From contig NZ_JACJHR010000065.1 of NCBI RefSeq assembly GCF_014174495.1, positions 1 to 51,003 on the forward strand: a stretch of DNA of 51,003 nt. Reading direction: 5' to 3'. The notes beneath the pieces are model-generated. The model saw only the letters and a program-made list of their open reading frames with translations, was not told where the DNA came from and ran no database searches. Below, piece after piece: positions 1 through 7,996 of the stretch. Source of the stretch: Amycolatopsis echigonensis (GTDB lineage: Bacteria; Actinomycetota; Actinomycetes; Mycobacteriales; Pseudonocardiaceae). How positions within the stretch are numbered: the stretch's first letter is position 1; every line of letters begins with the position of its first letter. A program made the translations under genes and the position numbers.

Positions 1-2
1 GA

Positions 3-605
3 GCCCTGGCCATCGGCAGCCCCCTGGGCTTCGAGAACTCGGTCACCGCCGGCATCATCTCCGGGCTGCACCGCGAGATCCCCGGATCCGCCGGCCAAAC
101 CCAGTCCCTTGTGGACCTCATTCAAACCGACGCCTCGATCTCCCCCGGCAACTCCGGCGGTGCACTGCTCGACACGCAAGGCCGGGTCGTGGGCATCAAC
201 GAGGCATACATCCCACCCGCCGCAGGGGCGGTGTCTCTCGGGTTCGCCATCCCCTCAGCCACCGTCACCGACATCGCCGACCAGCTGCTCACCAAGGGCA
301 CCGCGACCCACCCCTACCTCGGGATCTCACTCGGCCGGCTCACCCCCGACATCCAACAAAAACTCGGCGTACACACCGACCACGGCGCACTCGTCCTCGG
401 CATCGACCAAAGCGGTCCCGCCGCCGCCAGCGGCATCCGCACCGGCGACGTCATCACCGAATTCGCCGGCACACCAATCCGCAGCGTCGAGGACCTCCTG
501 GCTGCCCTCCGACACACCCAGCCAGGACAGAAGGTGCCGGCCACCCTCATCCGCGCAGACACATCCCAATCCGTCACCCTGACCATCGGCTCGCGCACCG
601 GCTGA
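3..605 (+). CDS. HtrA/DegP-like serine protease with PDZ domain (3' part)
   Basis: This is the C-terminal part of a trypsin-fold protease of the HtrA family, which degrades or senses misfolded proteins at the cell envelope. The open frame runs in from the left edge, so the start, any membrane anchor and the catalytic His and Asp lie outside the window. The motif SPGNSGGALL around nt 141-170 holds the nucleophilic Ser. It is preceded by an AIGSPLGF segment and a GIISGLHRE loop typical of HtrA. After the protease domain comes a PDZ domain (about nt 310-590) with the ligand-binding YLGISLG strand and the SGIRTGDVITEFAG segment. The gene ends shortly after the PDZ domain, so there is one PDZ, as in actinobacterial PepD/HtrA types. 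It is probably a chromosomal backbone gene rather than part of the neighbouring island. Confidence 0.9.
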   Translation, partial: ALAIGSPLGFENSVTAGIISGLHREIPGSAGQTQSLVDLIQTDASISPGNSGGALLDTQGRVVGINEAYIPPAAGAVSLGFAIPSATVTDIADQLLTKGTATHPYLGISLGRLTPDIQQKLGVHTDHGALVLGIDQSGPAAASGIRTGDVITEFAGTPIRSVEDLLAALRHTQPGQKVPATLIRADTSQSVTLTIGSRTG

Positions 606-675
606 GCACCCTCAGCACCCACGTTAATCGGTCCGAGCGGCGGCTGGGAACGCCACCACCGCCCGACGAAACGGT

Positions 676-1275
676 TCAACACGCTGACTTGACAGGGAAG
701 CGCAGCGGGGCGACCAGCCGTCCTCCGGGCGCGAGCTGTTGCCACCACTGCGCGGGAATGTCCCACGGCGAGACGGTGGCGATCATGCGGTCGTACGGGG
801 CGTGGTCGGGATAGCCGAGCCCACCATCGCCGGTGATCACATGCACGTCGCCGTAGCCGGTGGCGGTCAGGGCCCGCTTGGCTTTCGCGGTGACGTCCGG
901 GTCGATGTCGATCGTGGTCACCAGGTCCGCGCGGCCGGTCAACTGGGCAAGCAGGCAGGCGTTGTAGCCAGTTCCCGCGCCGATTTCCAGGATGCGGTTG
1001 CCGGGTTGGACGTGAAGCTGGTCGAGCATCGCCGCGACCAGCCACGGCGCCGACGCGCAGGACAACGACCGGCCATCCTGGAACCGGTGGGTGATCACCG
1101 CCTGCCACGGGTCGTAGGCAGTGGCCAGTGGGGCGTCGGGCACGAACTCATGACGTGGTGTGTCCAGCAGGACCCGCGCGACCTCACTGAGCTGCGCGTA
1201 TCCCGACTTGCGGACCTTGGCGACCATCTCCGCGCGCAGCGACCCCGGCGACACGGTGGTGGTATCGGTGCCCAT
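676..1275 (-). CDS. PCMT/FxLD-type methyltransferase, apparently C-terminally shortened
   Basis: This 199-residue protein resembles protein-L-isoaspartate O-methyltransferases and the related methyltransferases of actinobacterial FxLD peptide loci. It has the SAM motif ILEIGAGTGYNACLLA (about residues 95-110), the family segment TPRHEFVPDAPLATAYDP and a GDGGLGYPDHAPYDRM acidic loop. The core fold ends at PGGRLVAPLRFP and is followed at once by VKSAC and a stop. FxLD-type relatives, as I recall them, carry a long further C-terminal domain, so this copy looks cut off. It ends only 70 bp from the convergent protease gene, which fits a rearrangement border. The ATG at 1275 has a GGGAAG ribosome site. 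No FxLD precursor peptide was seen upstream. It could be a working minimal PCMT or a remnant. Confidence 0.7.
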   Translation of the reverse strand: MGTDTTTVSPGSLRAEMVAKVRKSGYAQLSEVARVLLDTPRHEFVPDAPLATAYDPWQAVITHRFQDGRSLSCASAPWLVAAMLDQLHVQPGNRILEIGAGTGYNACLLAQLTGRADLVTTIDIDPDVTAKAKRALTATGYGDVHVITGDGGLGYPDHAPYDRMIATVSPWDIPAQWWQQLAPGGRLVAPLRFPVKSAC

Positions 1276-1673
1276 CGCTTCCCTTCTAGTTCAACGATCA
1301 ACTATGTGGACGGCCATGGTCAGCATGGCCCGGTTACGACGCATCCAGATATGAGACAGGGCGGACACCCTGGGTTGTTCGGGCAGAAATGCTCTCGACA
1401 GAGCGCGCCGCTAAGGCAGCACCTCCCTCTCGGCGCAGCCCGAGGTAGTCAACTGCGAATGGGCCATGTCATCAAGCGCGTTCGGGCAGTGCCGTGGAGG
1501 CGCGGTTGAGGCGTCACCAAGCTTGACCTGCATGAATATCGCGACTCGTCGCTGACGATTCCACCATTCGGGGCATCCAACCTCCGGGTCGTTCCTTCAC
1601 AGGCCAGGACACGGCGGGCCTTGTCCCCCTGCAATGTCCGGGTCGGCTGCGACGTCGGCTTAGGCTGGGTCAG
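1276..1673. promoter_or_regulatory. Divergent intergenic region with a CTTGACCTG box
   Basis: These 398 bp separate the divergent methyltransferase and NUDIX genes. I see no convincing gene; the only small open frame before the methyltransferase is about 17 codons and does not resemble an FxLD precursor. CTTGACCTG at 1522-1530 is shared with the boxes upstream of the XRE genes at 11302 and 26208, and its TTGACC core would suit a -35 element. No matching -10 is evident. Confidence 0.3.
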
Positions 1674-2189
1674 GTGATTGACCAGTTGACCGTGGAAGCG
1701 GCGGTCGCGGACGCTCGCCTTGCCGCGATGGAGTTCGATGACGCCCAGACGTGGCTCCACGCCCACCAGTCGCTGCTGAAGCCGCTCGCGGCCGAGGTCT
1801 GGGTCACCGACCCGACGTACAGCCACGTCTTGCTGGTACGGCACCGCGTGCGCGGATGGGTGCCGCCTGGCGGCAAGGTCGAGCCAGGCGAGACGCCGCG
1901 GGCAGCCGCAGCTCGTGAACTCGTGGAGGAGGCCGGCGTAGCGGGCGAGCTGCTGCCTATGCCGGCCGCGGTGGCTGTCCGCTCCTTCCGCGCCGACTGG
2001 GCGCCGACGCTGAGCCTGTCCTACGGCGCCGTCGTCGACCGCGACGTGCCGCTCGGCGGGGAGACTGGGCAGCCATCGAGGTGGGTTGACCTGGACGAGA
2101 CGTGGGAGAGCGTGTTCCCCGAGGACCGCGAACGTATCCGCGCGTACGTACGCCGATTGGCAGCGGGGAACGTGGTGGGGGCGCGCTGA
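1674..2189 (+). CDS. NUDIX hydrolase
   Basis: A 171-residue NUDIX hydrolase, expected to cleave a nucleoside diphosphate linked to another moiety. The NUDIX box is complete: GGKVEPGETP followed by RELVEEAGV (about residues 65-88), fitting G-x5-E-x7-REUxEExGU. About 45 residues precede the domain (LLKPLAAEVWVTDPTYSHVLLV starts the first strand), and a WVDLDETWE segment near the C-terminus completes the fold. The start is GTG at 1674. The gene converges with the minus-strand NUDIX gene ending at 2210, so two different NUDIX proteins lie tail to tail. The substrate cannot be read from the sequence. Confidence 0.85.
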   Translation: MIDQLTVEAAVADARLAAMEFDDAQTWLHAHQSLLKPLAAEVWVTDPTYSHVLLVRHRVRGWVPPGGKVEPGETPRAAAARELVEEAGVAGELLPMPAAVAVRSFRADWAPTLSLSYGAVVDRDVPLGGETGQPSRWVDLDETWESVFPEDRERIRAYVRRLAAGNVVGAR

Positions 2190-2209
2190 GACCCGTCGCC
2201 GGTGCACGG

Positions 2210-2761
2210 TCAGAGGACCTTGTCGATCAGACTCAGGATGTCGTCGGGCAGCGTCACCAGTTGGAGCTCGTGCAGGAATCGAACCCACACCGGCTCCAAG
2301 CCGGGCTTCGCGGTGAACTGCTCCTCGCTCAGCTGCCCTTCGGCGTAGGCCGCGGTGCGGTGCGCGTGCTGCTGGAGCTGGTCTTGGTGCAGCCATCGGG
2401 GTGCGCGCACCTCTTGGGCAGAGGGTCGGATCGGGCCAGAGGTCTGGGCCCGATAGATCCACCACTGATGGCCCACGCGGTCGCTGGTCGGTCGGCGGCA
2501 GTGGTTGGGCCGCCATGCGGTCAGCAGCAGGTGAAGTGAGGTGACGGTCAGGCCGACTTCCTCGGCGACCTCAATGCGGGCGGCTTGCTCGGGGCCTCCG
2601 TGCTGGTCGACATGACCAGCGACCGGCGCGATCCCCGCAGGGGGCCTCGCGCGTTCGAAGACCAGCAGCCCGTCCGGTGAGGAGATGAGCACGCCGACGG
2701 CCGCGTGGTCGCAGTACTTGATCCTGCTGCCGTGGCTACTGGTCGGTGGCGGGGCGGTCAA
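2210..2761 (-). CDS. NUDIX-fold protein with degenerate NUDIX box; last gene of the left operon
   Basis: A 183-residue NUDIX-fold protein at the end of the left minus-strand operon. I chose the TTG at 2761 because it overlaps the TGA of the upstream methyltransferase (TTGA), and the fold begins just afterwards at IKYCDHAAVGVLISSPDGLLVFERAR (about residue 14). The NUDIX box is altered: GHVDQHGGPEQAARIEVAEEVGL keeps the metal-binding EE pair but lacks the first Glu, and RE is IE. It may therefore be a weak hydrolase or a binding protein. WWIYRA and LSEEQFTAKPGLEPVW features follow. A longer reading frame starts at 2917 but lies inside the methyltransferase gene. Position suggests a role in processing or clearing nucleotide intermediates made by the operon. 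Confidence 0.75.
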   Translation of the reverse strand: MTAPPPTSSHGSRIKYCDHAAVGVLISSPDGLLVFERARPPAGIAPVAGHVDQHGGPEQAARIEVAEEVGLTVTSLHLLLTAWRPNHCRRPTSDRVGHQWWIYRAQTSGPIRPSAQEVRAPRWLHQDQLQQHAHRTAAYAEGQLSEEQFTAKPGLEPVWVRFLHELQLVTLPDDILSLIDKVL

Positions 2762-3597
2762 CGTAGTTCCCTGGGTCGCTGTGCGACAACCACGAGCCAG
2801 CTCGTCACGGTAGGCGTGTCGGGCGTGGTCAGCGAGTACGCCTTGTCGAGGATGTCCATCCGCTGAGCGTGGGTGAAGTCCCCGTCGGGTCGAGCGAAGA
2901 CCGGAATCGACAACCACGCCTTCTTCTCGGCCATCGTGCTGCGCTGGGCGACGACCTCGGTGTCGAGCACGGTCAGTCCGGCGACCGACAGGTGGTCGGC
3001 AATCGTGTCCAGTGGCAGCTTCGGAGCTGGCTCGGCGGCTGGAGGCGGGGCGTAGCCGTGGTCACGGGCCGCGACCTGACGGATCAAGGTGTTCAGCGAG
3101 GGGCCGGTGCGCACATTGGTCTCGTCGGGGTGGCGGACGCCGGCAAAGCCGCCGCCGACGTTGAACACGAACCGGCCGCCGGGTCGTAGGACCTGGTGGA
3201 CGGCGGCGAACACCTGTGGCACGTCGGTCTTCCAGATCGCGGAGTTGCACACCACCGCGTCTGCCGCGCCGGGAACGTGGCCGACCAGATCTTCGGCTGG
3301 TGCGGTGACCCAGCTCAGGCGTGGGTCGGCCAGGGTGCGTCGGCCAACGCGCTGCATGGCAGCGGCGTTGTCCAGGGAGACGACCTGGGCGTCGATCGGC
3401 ACGAGTTCGAGGATTGCCTCCGCGGTCGCGCCGGCTCCGCCGCAGAGGTCGACCACCAGCCGGCTGTCGGTGAGATCGGCGCGGCGAGCAAGGTCCCGGC
3501 TGGTGGCCGAATACATGGGGAAGGCACGGGTGAAGGCGGCGTACGCCTCGGCAGTGGTGTCCTCGTCCCAGCCGAGAAGGGCGTCCAGTGGTGCCAT
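2758..3597 (-). CDS. SAM-dependent class I methyltransferase
   Basis: A 279-residue Rossmann-fold methyltransferase. Motif I is LVVDLCGGAGATAEA (about residues 47-61). An acidic strand (VVSLDNAAAM) binds the SAM ribose, and ADAVVCNSAIWKTDVPQVF plus VLRPGGRFVFNVGG match the post-motif regions of UbiE-like small-molecule methyltransferases. A C-terminal extension of about 110 residues may cap the substrate site. The ATG at 3597 follows GCGAGGTA. Its stop overlaps the start of the NUDIX gene, so the two are translationally coupled. In this setting it may methylate a sugar or deazapurine intermediate, but the substrate is unknown. Confidence 0.8.
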   Translation of the reverse strand: MAPLDALLGWDEDTTAEAYAAFTRAFPMYSATSRDLARRADLTDSRLVVDLCGGAGATAEAILELVPIDAQVVSLDNAAAMQRVGRRTLADPRLSWVTAPAEDLVGHVPGAADAVVCNSAIWKTDVPQVFAAVHQVLRPGGRFVFNVGGGFAGVRHPDETNVRTGPSLNTLIRQVAARDHGYAPPPAAEPAPKLPLDTIADHLSVAGLTVLDTEVVAQRSTMAEKKAWLSIPVFARPDGDFTHAQRMDILDKAYSLTTPDTPTVTSWLVVVAQRPRELR

Positions 3598-3663
3598 CGC
3601 GGGTACCTCGCTTCAGGGCGCAGGCCAGGCTCGTTGCGGACGGACGCGACGAGCCGGGGTCGG

Positions 3664-4584
3664 TTAGAAGAGGGAGTTCTGGAAGGCGGCGGCGGGCGAG
3701 GTGAACGGGCCGAGCGTGATGCGGCGACCCTTGAGGGTGCCGAGGTCGAGCACGTAGTCCACTTCGTCGTCACCGTCCAGGGCGGCCAGCACCTGGGTGC
3801 CGACGCACGAGACGACGGTGAAGCCGTGCTCACCGTCGCGCAGATCGTGTGGGTACAGCATCCGTACGCCGTCGGCGACGCGCATTCGGTCGCCTTCGGC
3901 AGGAGGAGTCCACGTCTCCAGCATTGCCGGAGTGTTCATCGCTGCGAGCGCGTCCGCGGCGCGGGAGACGTGACGGTCGTGGGTCGCGCTCGCGGTGGAC
4001 AGGTCGGTCAGATTGGCCAGCGCCTTGAGCTTGGTCGAGGCCCGGATGGTCTGGGGCACCTGCAGGCCGCGGGTGATGGCGTCTTCGAGGTGGCGTACGG
4101 CGCGGCCGTCGGCGCTCTTGGTCAGATAGGTCGCGATCAGGGCGCCTTGTTCGTCGAGGCGGGATTGCCTGCGTGGTTCGGCTGCAGTGCCGACCTTGGT
4201 GGCGCCGTCGGCGAAGGTGGCGAGGTAGAGCCAGTGCGGCTGGTCCATGTACTGGCGCAGGGCCGCGGGGACGTTGCCGTCCTGGTGGAACTGGTGGGCG
4301 AAGCGGAACTCGTCCTGGCGCAAGCACCGAGCGCACTGGTCGCCCTGCTCGGTCGGCGCGCGGTCGGGACACGCGAGGGCCTCGACGCGCACCGTGTCGG
4401 CGAACTGGTACCGGCCGGTGCACCACCGGCCGGTACCGACCGCAAAACCGAGTCGCTGGTTCATGATCTCGGCGTAGACCAGCGGCCCGTCGGGCAGCGG
4501 GGCCAGCAGCAGCCGGGGATTTCCTGTCGCCCAGGTGATGCCGTGGCACACGTACTCGCCGCCGGTTGGTCGGGTCGCTGGCAT
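3664..4584 (-). CDS. DUF2797-like zinc-site protein
   Basis: A 306-residue protein that I match to the DUF2797 group by its layout. An N-terminal beta-rich part (LLLAPLPDGPLVYAEIMNQR) comes first, then cysteines in ACPDR...CARCLRQDEFR, then HWLYLATFADGATKVGTA with RRQSRLDEQGA. The last segments resemble the GIY-YIG-like core of that family. The Cys pattern C-x(13)-C-x2-C suggests a zinc site. The biochemical role of the family is not established to my knowledge; a nucleic-acid function is often suspected from the GIY-YIG resemblance. The ATG at 4584 has a GAGGAA ribosome site. It sits in the middle of the left deazapurine operon, 31 bp after the kinase-like gene. Confidence 0.7.
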   Translation of the reverse strand: MPATRPTGGEYVCHGITWATGNPRLLLAPLPDGPLVYAEIMNQRLGFAVGTGRWCTGRYQFADTVRVEALACPDRAPTEQGDQCARCLRQDEFRFAHQFHQDGNVPAALRQYMDQPHWLYLATFADGATKVGTAAEPRRQSRLDEQGALIATYLTKSADGRAVRHLEDAITRGLQVPQTIRASTKLKALANLTDLSTASATHDRHVSRAADALAAMNTPAMLETWTPPAEGDRMRVADGVRMLYPHDLRDGEHGFTVVSCVGTQVLAALDGDDEVDYVLDLGTLKGRRITLGPFTSPAAAFQNSLF

Positions 4585-4615
4585 GGTGCGTTCCTCGTGA
4601 TGACTGTTGGCGGGG

Positions 4616-5311
4616 TCAGATGGCGAGCTGGAGGCGGTCGGCGAGCGCTTCGGCAGCGGTCTTGAAGACCGCGTCGCGGTCCATGTCGGTCACGTCCATC
4701 GACAGCCATCCGCCGCGCTGCTCGTGCTCGCGCAGCTTCGCGAGAACGGTGTCCTGGTAGCGGATGAAGTCCTCGTCCGCGCCGCCGGAGTGGCCGGTTT
4801 CCAGGGAGCTGAATTCGCCCTTGCGGGCGAGCGCGTCGCGGGCGCTGATGCGCAGGAAGAACACCAGGTCGGGTTCGGTGAGGTGGGCGAAGACCTGCTC
4901 GGCCAGGCTGGTGGAGACGTCGGGATTCACCGCGTAGCGAGCGAGGATCTTGTGGTGGGCGTTGTCGAGGATCACGTGGGTTCCGGCGGCGAGGGCGGGC
5001 TGGATGACGAGTTTGTCCTGGAGGGTGTACCAGGCGGCCAGCGCCAGCAGCCAGTAGTGATCGCCGCACGCCTGGGCGACGCGCGCGTCGCGGCGATAGA
5101 CCAATGCGTTGAGCCTGTCGACGTAGGCGGACAACTCGGCGTCCATCGGGACTTCGGTGCTGTGCTTGCCGATCAGGATCGTTTCGTGGCCGGCCTCGTT
5201 GAGCGCTTGGTGCAGGCGGGTGGCGAGGGTGGACTTGCCCGCGCCGTCGATGCCGACGACCGTGATCTCGCGCCCGCGCGCAGGGTTGAAAAGTGGTGCT
5301 GCGTTCGTCAT
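4616..5311 (-). CDS. dTMP kinase-like P-loop nucleotide kinase
   Basis: A 231-residue P-loop kinase related to thymidylate kinase. The Walker A motif VVGIDGAGKSTLATRLHQAL lies near residue 20 and is the dTMP-kinase form. HVILDNAHHKILARY takes the place of the usual DRY/DRW region. LVFFLRISARDALARKGE resembles the strand and LID region, and a C-terminal VTDMDRDAVF helix follows. The DRY motif is altered to DNAHH, so the substrate may not be dTMP. I chose the ATG at 5311 (GGAG 9 bp upstream) over an upstream in-frame TTG at 5326. It follows the phosphorylase-like gene after 19 bp, so the pair could release and rephosphorylate an unusual nucleoside. Confidence 0.8.
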   Translation of the reverse strand: MTNAAPLFNPARGREITVVGIDGAGKSTLATRLHQALNEAGHETILIGKHSTEVPMDAELSAYVDRLNALVYRRDARVAQACGDHYWLLALAAWYTLQDKLVIQPALAAGTHVILDNAHHKILARYAVNPDVSTSLAEQVFAHLTEPDLVFFLRISARDALARKGEFSSLETGHSGGADEDFIRYQDTVLAKLREHEQRGGWLSMDVTDMDRDAVFKTAAEALADRLQLAI

Positions 5312-5330
5312 GTTGGTGCGCTCCAAGGGA

Positions 5331-6398
5331 TCAGATCGGCCGGGCGGCCAGTCGGTTGGCGACGATGTCTTGAATCTGTCTAATTAGGACGGTGCGCCGC
5401 CGGACAACGTCGCTGTGACGCTCGTTGGACAAGTCCGCGGGGTAGTGGCGAGCAAGGTTGTTGGAAATGACATGCAGGTAGCCGAAATCGATCCCGGCGT
5501 CGCGTGCTGCAACTCCCATAGGGCCGATCTCGGGATCGACGAATGCGTGCTCGGCGTGCTCGGTCAGCCAGTCCCTGTTCTCCAGCAGGATCGAGGGTGA
5601 CGTGACGTGGATGCCGGTGTGCACGCCTGGTTGGGCGGTGGCGAAGTCGCCGAAGAAGTCAGGCCACGCCACGAGGCTGCCGCCGACGAGGCTTGTGTTT
5701 CCGGTAGCCAGCCGCGTGTTGGGCTCGATGTCGGGGTTCAGCGCACCGACTTTGCCGACGTAGACGACGTCGCGGGCACCGAGCTCGGCCAGGCGCGTGA
5801 CCACGCGTCCGGCGACGTCGCCCCAGATGCTGTGGAGGAACCCGAGGTAGACCACTCGTCGGCCGTGGATCTGAGCGCGTTGCCAGGCGTAGCCGTGCCC
5901 GTAGGTCCACGCTCCGTCGGCAGGAGCGAGGTGCGCCAGGCCCCAGCCGACGATCACGAGGTCGCCATCGAGTTCGAGGCCGAGCTTCGCCACCGCCTCG
6001 CGGGACAACATCGGGTCGGGCAACTCGTAGGTGACCGTGTCGGCCGGTTTTCCTGTCATGGACAGGTACGTGGCGATGATCAGGGCGTAGTGGTGGACGT
6101 AGTCGGCACCGGGGAACGCCTTGACGATGAGGTCACGGCCGTGGACCTCGGCGGTGGGGCGCTCGAAGTTGAACAGCTTGCCGGTCTTCTCGTGCGTGGA
6201 GATCACGGCTTCGCGGTCGTAGCCGCCGACGACGTGGATGCTGTCCCAGTCGTGGTCCTGGATGAGGTGGTGGACCTTGATCTGTAGGTAGCGCAGAAGG
6301 CGGTCCGGGGCCATCGTGTGCCCGTCCACCGCGATGGGGGACGTCTGCAACGCCGAGCTGGCTCCCGCGGTCGGGATTGTGTTGGCGAGGAGGCTCAT
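5331..6398 (-). CDS. Nucleoside phosphorylase-fold protein
   Basis: A 355-residue protein whose second half fits the purine/uridine phosphorylase superfamily. Segments seen are VVGGYDREAVI, VYLGFLHSIWGDVAGRVV, ARDVVYVGKVGALNP (the GxxGxL-like ribose/base region), LATGNTSLVGG, HTGIHVTSPSILLEN and FVDPEIGPMGVAARDAGID followed by FGYLHVISNNLA. The last matches the family's DMEsaA...v.sD signature with Glu retained. It is longer than classical phosphorylases, with an N-terminal extension of about 120 residues. The ATG overlaps the preceding TGA by one base (TGATG), so it is translationally coupled to the TGT-like gene. It may cleave or form a glycosidic bond to a deazapurine. The family match is from motifs only. 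Confidence 0.7.
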   Translation of the reverse strand: MSLLANTIPTAGASSALQTSPIAVDGHTMAPDRLLRYLQIKVHHLIQDHDWDSIHVVGGYDREAVISTHEKTGKLFNFERPTAEVHGRDLIVKAFPGADYVHHYALIIATYLSMTGKPADTVTYELPDPMLSREAVAKLGLELDGDLVIVGWGLAHLAPADGAWTYGHGYAWQRAQIHGRRVVYLGFLHSIWGDVAGRVVTRLAELGARDVVYVGKVGALNPDIEPNTRLATGNTSLVGGSLVAWPDFFGDFATAQPGVHTGIHVTSPSILLENRDWLTEHAEHAFVDPEIGPMGVAARDAGIDFGYLHVISNNLARHYPADLSNERHSDVVRRRTVLIRQIQDIVANRLAARPI

Positions 6399-7213
6399 CA
6401 GGCCGCCTCCGGGATCCGCACGCTACTACCCGCCGCTTCGCGGACGACGGCGATGTTCCGCCGGATCAAGTCGAACCGCTCTTCGGGGATCCGACCCAGA
6501 TTCTCGATTCGAGGGGTCGGGGGTTTCTCGTAGGGACCGTCGGGCAGCATCTCGATGCCCATCGCGCCGAGGATGACCGGGGCGGCGCCGTCGACCGAGG
6601 CGATCCATTCGTGCTCGCGCTGTTCGACGAGTTCCAGGTGCCCGGTGCGGCCGAGGCCGAGCAGCCGATAGACGATCCGGTCCTCGACCATGCCGTGGTC
6701 TTCCAGGTACCGGGTGGCCGCCCAGCGGGTGCGGCAGAGCTGGTCTTCGGGCGCGGGACGTCGTGATGCGGGCAGCGCGATCGCTCCGACGTATTCGTTG
6801 GAAGCGAAGTAGTCGTAGCAGCGCAGCCACTCTTGATCGTCTGCCGCGTGCAGCACGACGCACAGGCGGAACTCGTCGCTGAGGTCGAGGATCTCGCGAG
6901 CGGCTTCGTCGCTGGCCTTGATGGTGGCGAGCCCGTCGCGCATGACGTCCGGGAGGATGATCTCGCGGGCGTCCACGATGTGGGCCGCCGCGATCAGGTC
7001 GGCGGCCGGCAGGGCGTGGCCGAGATCGAAGACCCCGTTGTCGACAATGATCTCCGCACCCCGCTGCGCCTCGCGGTGGAAGAACGCGCGGTAGGCAGCG
7101 TCGGTCAGAACACGCTGGGCCGCCACGTGGTGGACGCTGGCGGGCTCCTGCGCGACGAAGACGTTCAGGTAGTCGGGCGGGGCGATCGCGGAGAAGGCGA
7201 TGCTCTTGGCCAT
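6398..7213 (-). CDS. TGT/DpdA-like TIM-barrel protein (putative base transglycosylase)
   Basis: A 271-residue protein of uncertain family that I read as a short relative of tRNA-guanine transglycosylase and its DNA-acting cousin DpdA. Its EIIVDNGVFDLG (Asp58) sits where TGT has the DSGGF aspartate. REIILPDVMRDGLATI corresponds to the TGT strand with LPD. Near the C-terminus EWIASVDGAAPVILGAMGI (Asp208) sits where the nucleophilic aspartate would be. The CxCxxC...H zinc site of canonical TGT is absent, and length is well below the usual 370 or more residues. The ATG at 7213 overlaps the FolE stop (TGATG) and has GGAGGG upstream. If correct, it would insert a 7-deazaguanine into nucleic acid or handle the free base. 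A different TIM-barrel function is possible. Confidence 0.55.
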   Translation of the reverse strand: MAKSIAFSAIAPPDYLNVFVAQEPASVHHVAAQRVLTDAAYRAFFHREAQRGAEIIVDNGVFDLGHALPAADLIAAAHIVDAREIILPDVMRDGLATIKASDEAAREILDLSDEFRLCVVLHAADDQEWLRCYDYFASNEYVGAIALPASRRPAPEDQLCRTRWAATRYLEDHGMVEDRIVYRLLGLGRTGHLELVEQREHEWIASVDGAAPVILGAMGIEMLPDGPYEKPPTPRIENLGRIPEERFDLIRRNIAVVREAAGSSVRIPEAA

Positions 7214-7965
7214 CAGGCGACCCTCCACCTGTCCGTGGCGAGGGCGAGGAACTGTTGGGAGAGCACAGGATCACTCTCGAATCGGCCGCGGGCCTGCAGT
7301 GTGGTGGTACGAGCTGCCTCCATCCGCACGCCCCGCGCGCTCATGCACAGATGCGTGCCACGAACCGCGACGGCCACGTCGGTACTGCCGATCACGACGG
7401 CGATCTCGTCGGCTACCTGCCGGGTGAAGCGCTCCTGCACCTGAAGGCGGCCCGCGTATTGCTGTGCGATTCGACCGAACTTCGACAGGCCCATTACTTC
7501 GCCGTCCGGTACGTAACCGATGGCGACGTCCAGGTTCATGGGTAGCAGGTGGTGCTCACACAGCGACCAGACGCTCATGCCGCCGATCACCACCAACTGG
7601 CCGCTCAGATGTTGCTCGGGGAAGCAGGTCGGGGCGGCCGACGGCTCCGGGGAGAAGAACCCGCGCCACCACGCGGCGACCCTGGCCGGCGTGTCCGACA
7701 GACCCTCCCGTCCAGGGTCCTCGCCGATCGCGGCGAGGAGCTGGCCGACAAGATCGGCAACGCGCTCAGTGTCGACCGGGCCCGGCGACACCAGGTCCTG
7801 GCTTTCGCTGGGAGCAAGCCTGTCGAGGGTGTTGGTCACGGACTTCGCCTCGCTTCCGGGAGTGGTGAATGGGTCAAGGACGTCAGCGGCGGCGGCTCCT
7901 GATAGCGCCACGGCCCGCAGGTGCGGGGACGACATGCCGGGCGCAGCGACAGTGACCGCGAGCAC
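7213..7965 (-). CDS. folE: GTP cyclohydrolase I (FolE type)
   Basis: Converts GTP to 7,8-dihydroneopterin triphosphate, the first step toward preQ0 (and folate). The 250-residue frame contains the type IA zinc and active-site elements: VWSLCEHHLLPMNLDVAIGY, GLSKFGRIAQQYAGRLQVQE and GTHLCMSARGVRM. The N-terminal 60 or so residues are not conserved, so the start is uncertain: GTG at 7965 gives the full frame, while ATG at 7935 is an alternative. Neither has a strong ribosome site. It lies between QueE and the TGT-like gene, which points to a dedicated copy for deazaguanine synthesis rather than the folate housekeeping enzyme. Confidence 0.9.
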   Translation of the reverse strand: MLAVTVAAPGMSSPHLRAVALSGAAAADVLDPFTTPGSEAKSVTNTLDRLAPSESQDLVSPGPVDTERVADLVGQLLAAIGEDPGREGLSDTPARVAAWWRGFFSPEPSAAPTCFPEQHLSGQLVVIGGMSVWSLCEHHLLPMNLDVAIGYVPDGEVMGLSKFGRIAQQYAGRLQVQERFTRQVADEIAVVIGSTDVAVAVRGTHLCMSARGVRMEAARTTTLQARGRFESDPVLSQQFLALATDRWRVA

Positions 7966-7996
7966 CGCGATCCAGTGCTCGGTCTGGGAGTCGGTG

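Noticed and set aside
1276..1673. FxLD-type precursor peptide gene upstream of the PCMT-like methyltransferase
   Set aside because: Only a short frame of about 17 codons lacking the expected motif was found.
1449..2516. 355-codon minus-strand frame over the NUDIX genes
   Set aside because: Antisense to the intact NUDIX box on the plus strand and out of frame with the minus-strand NUDIX gene.
3196..4665. Long plus-strand open frame opposite the DUF2797-like gene
   Set aside because: It mirrors the minus-strand coding genes, as is common at high GC, and has no recognisable domain.
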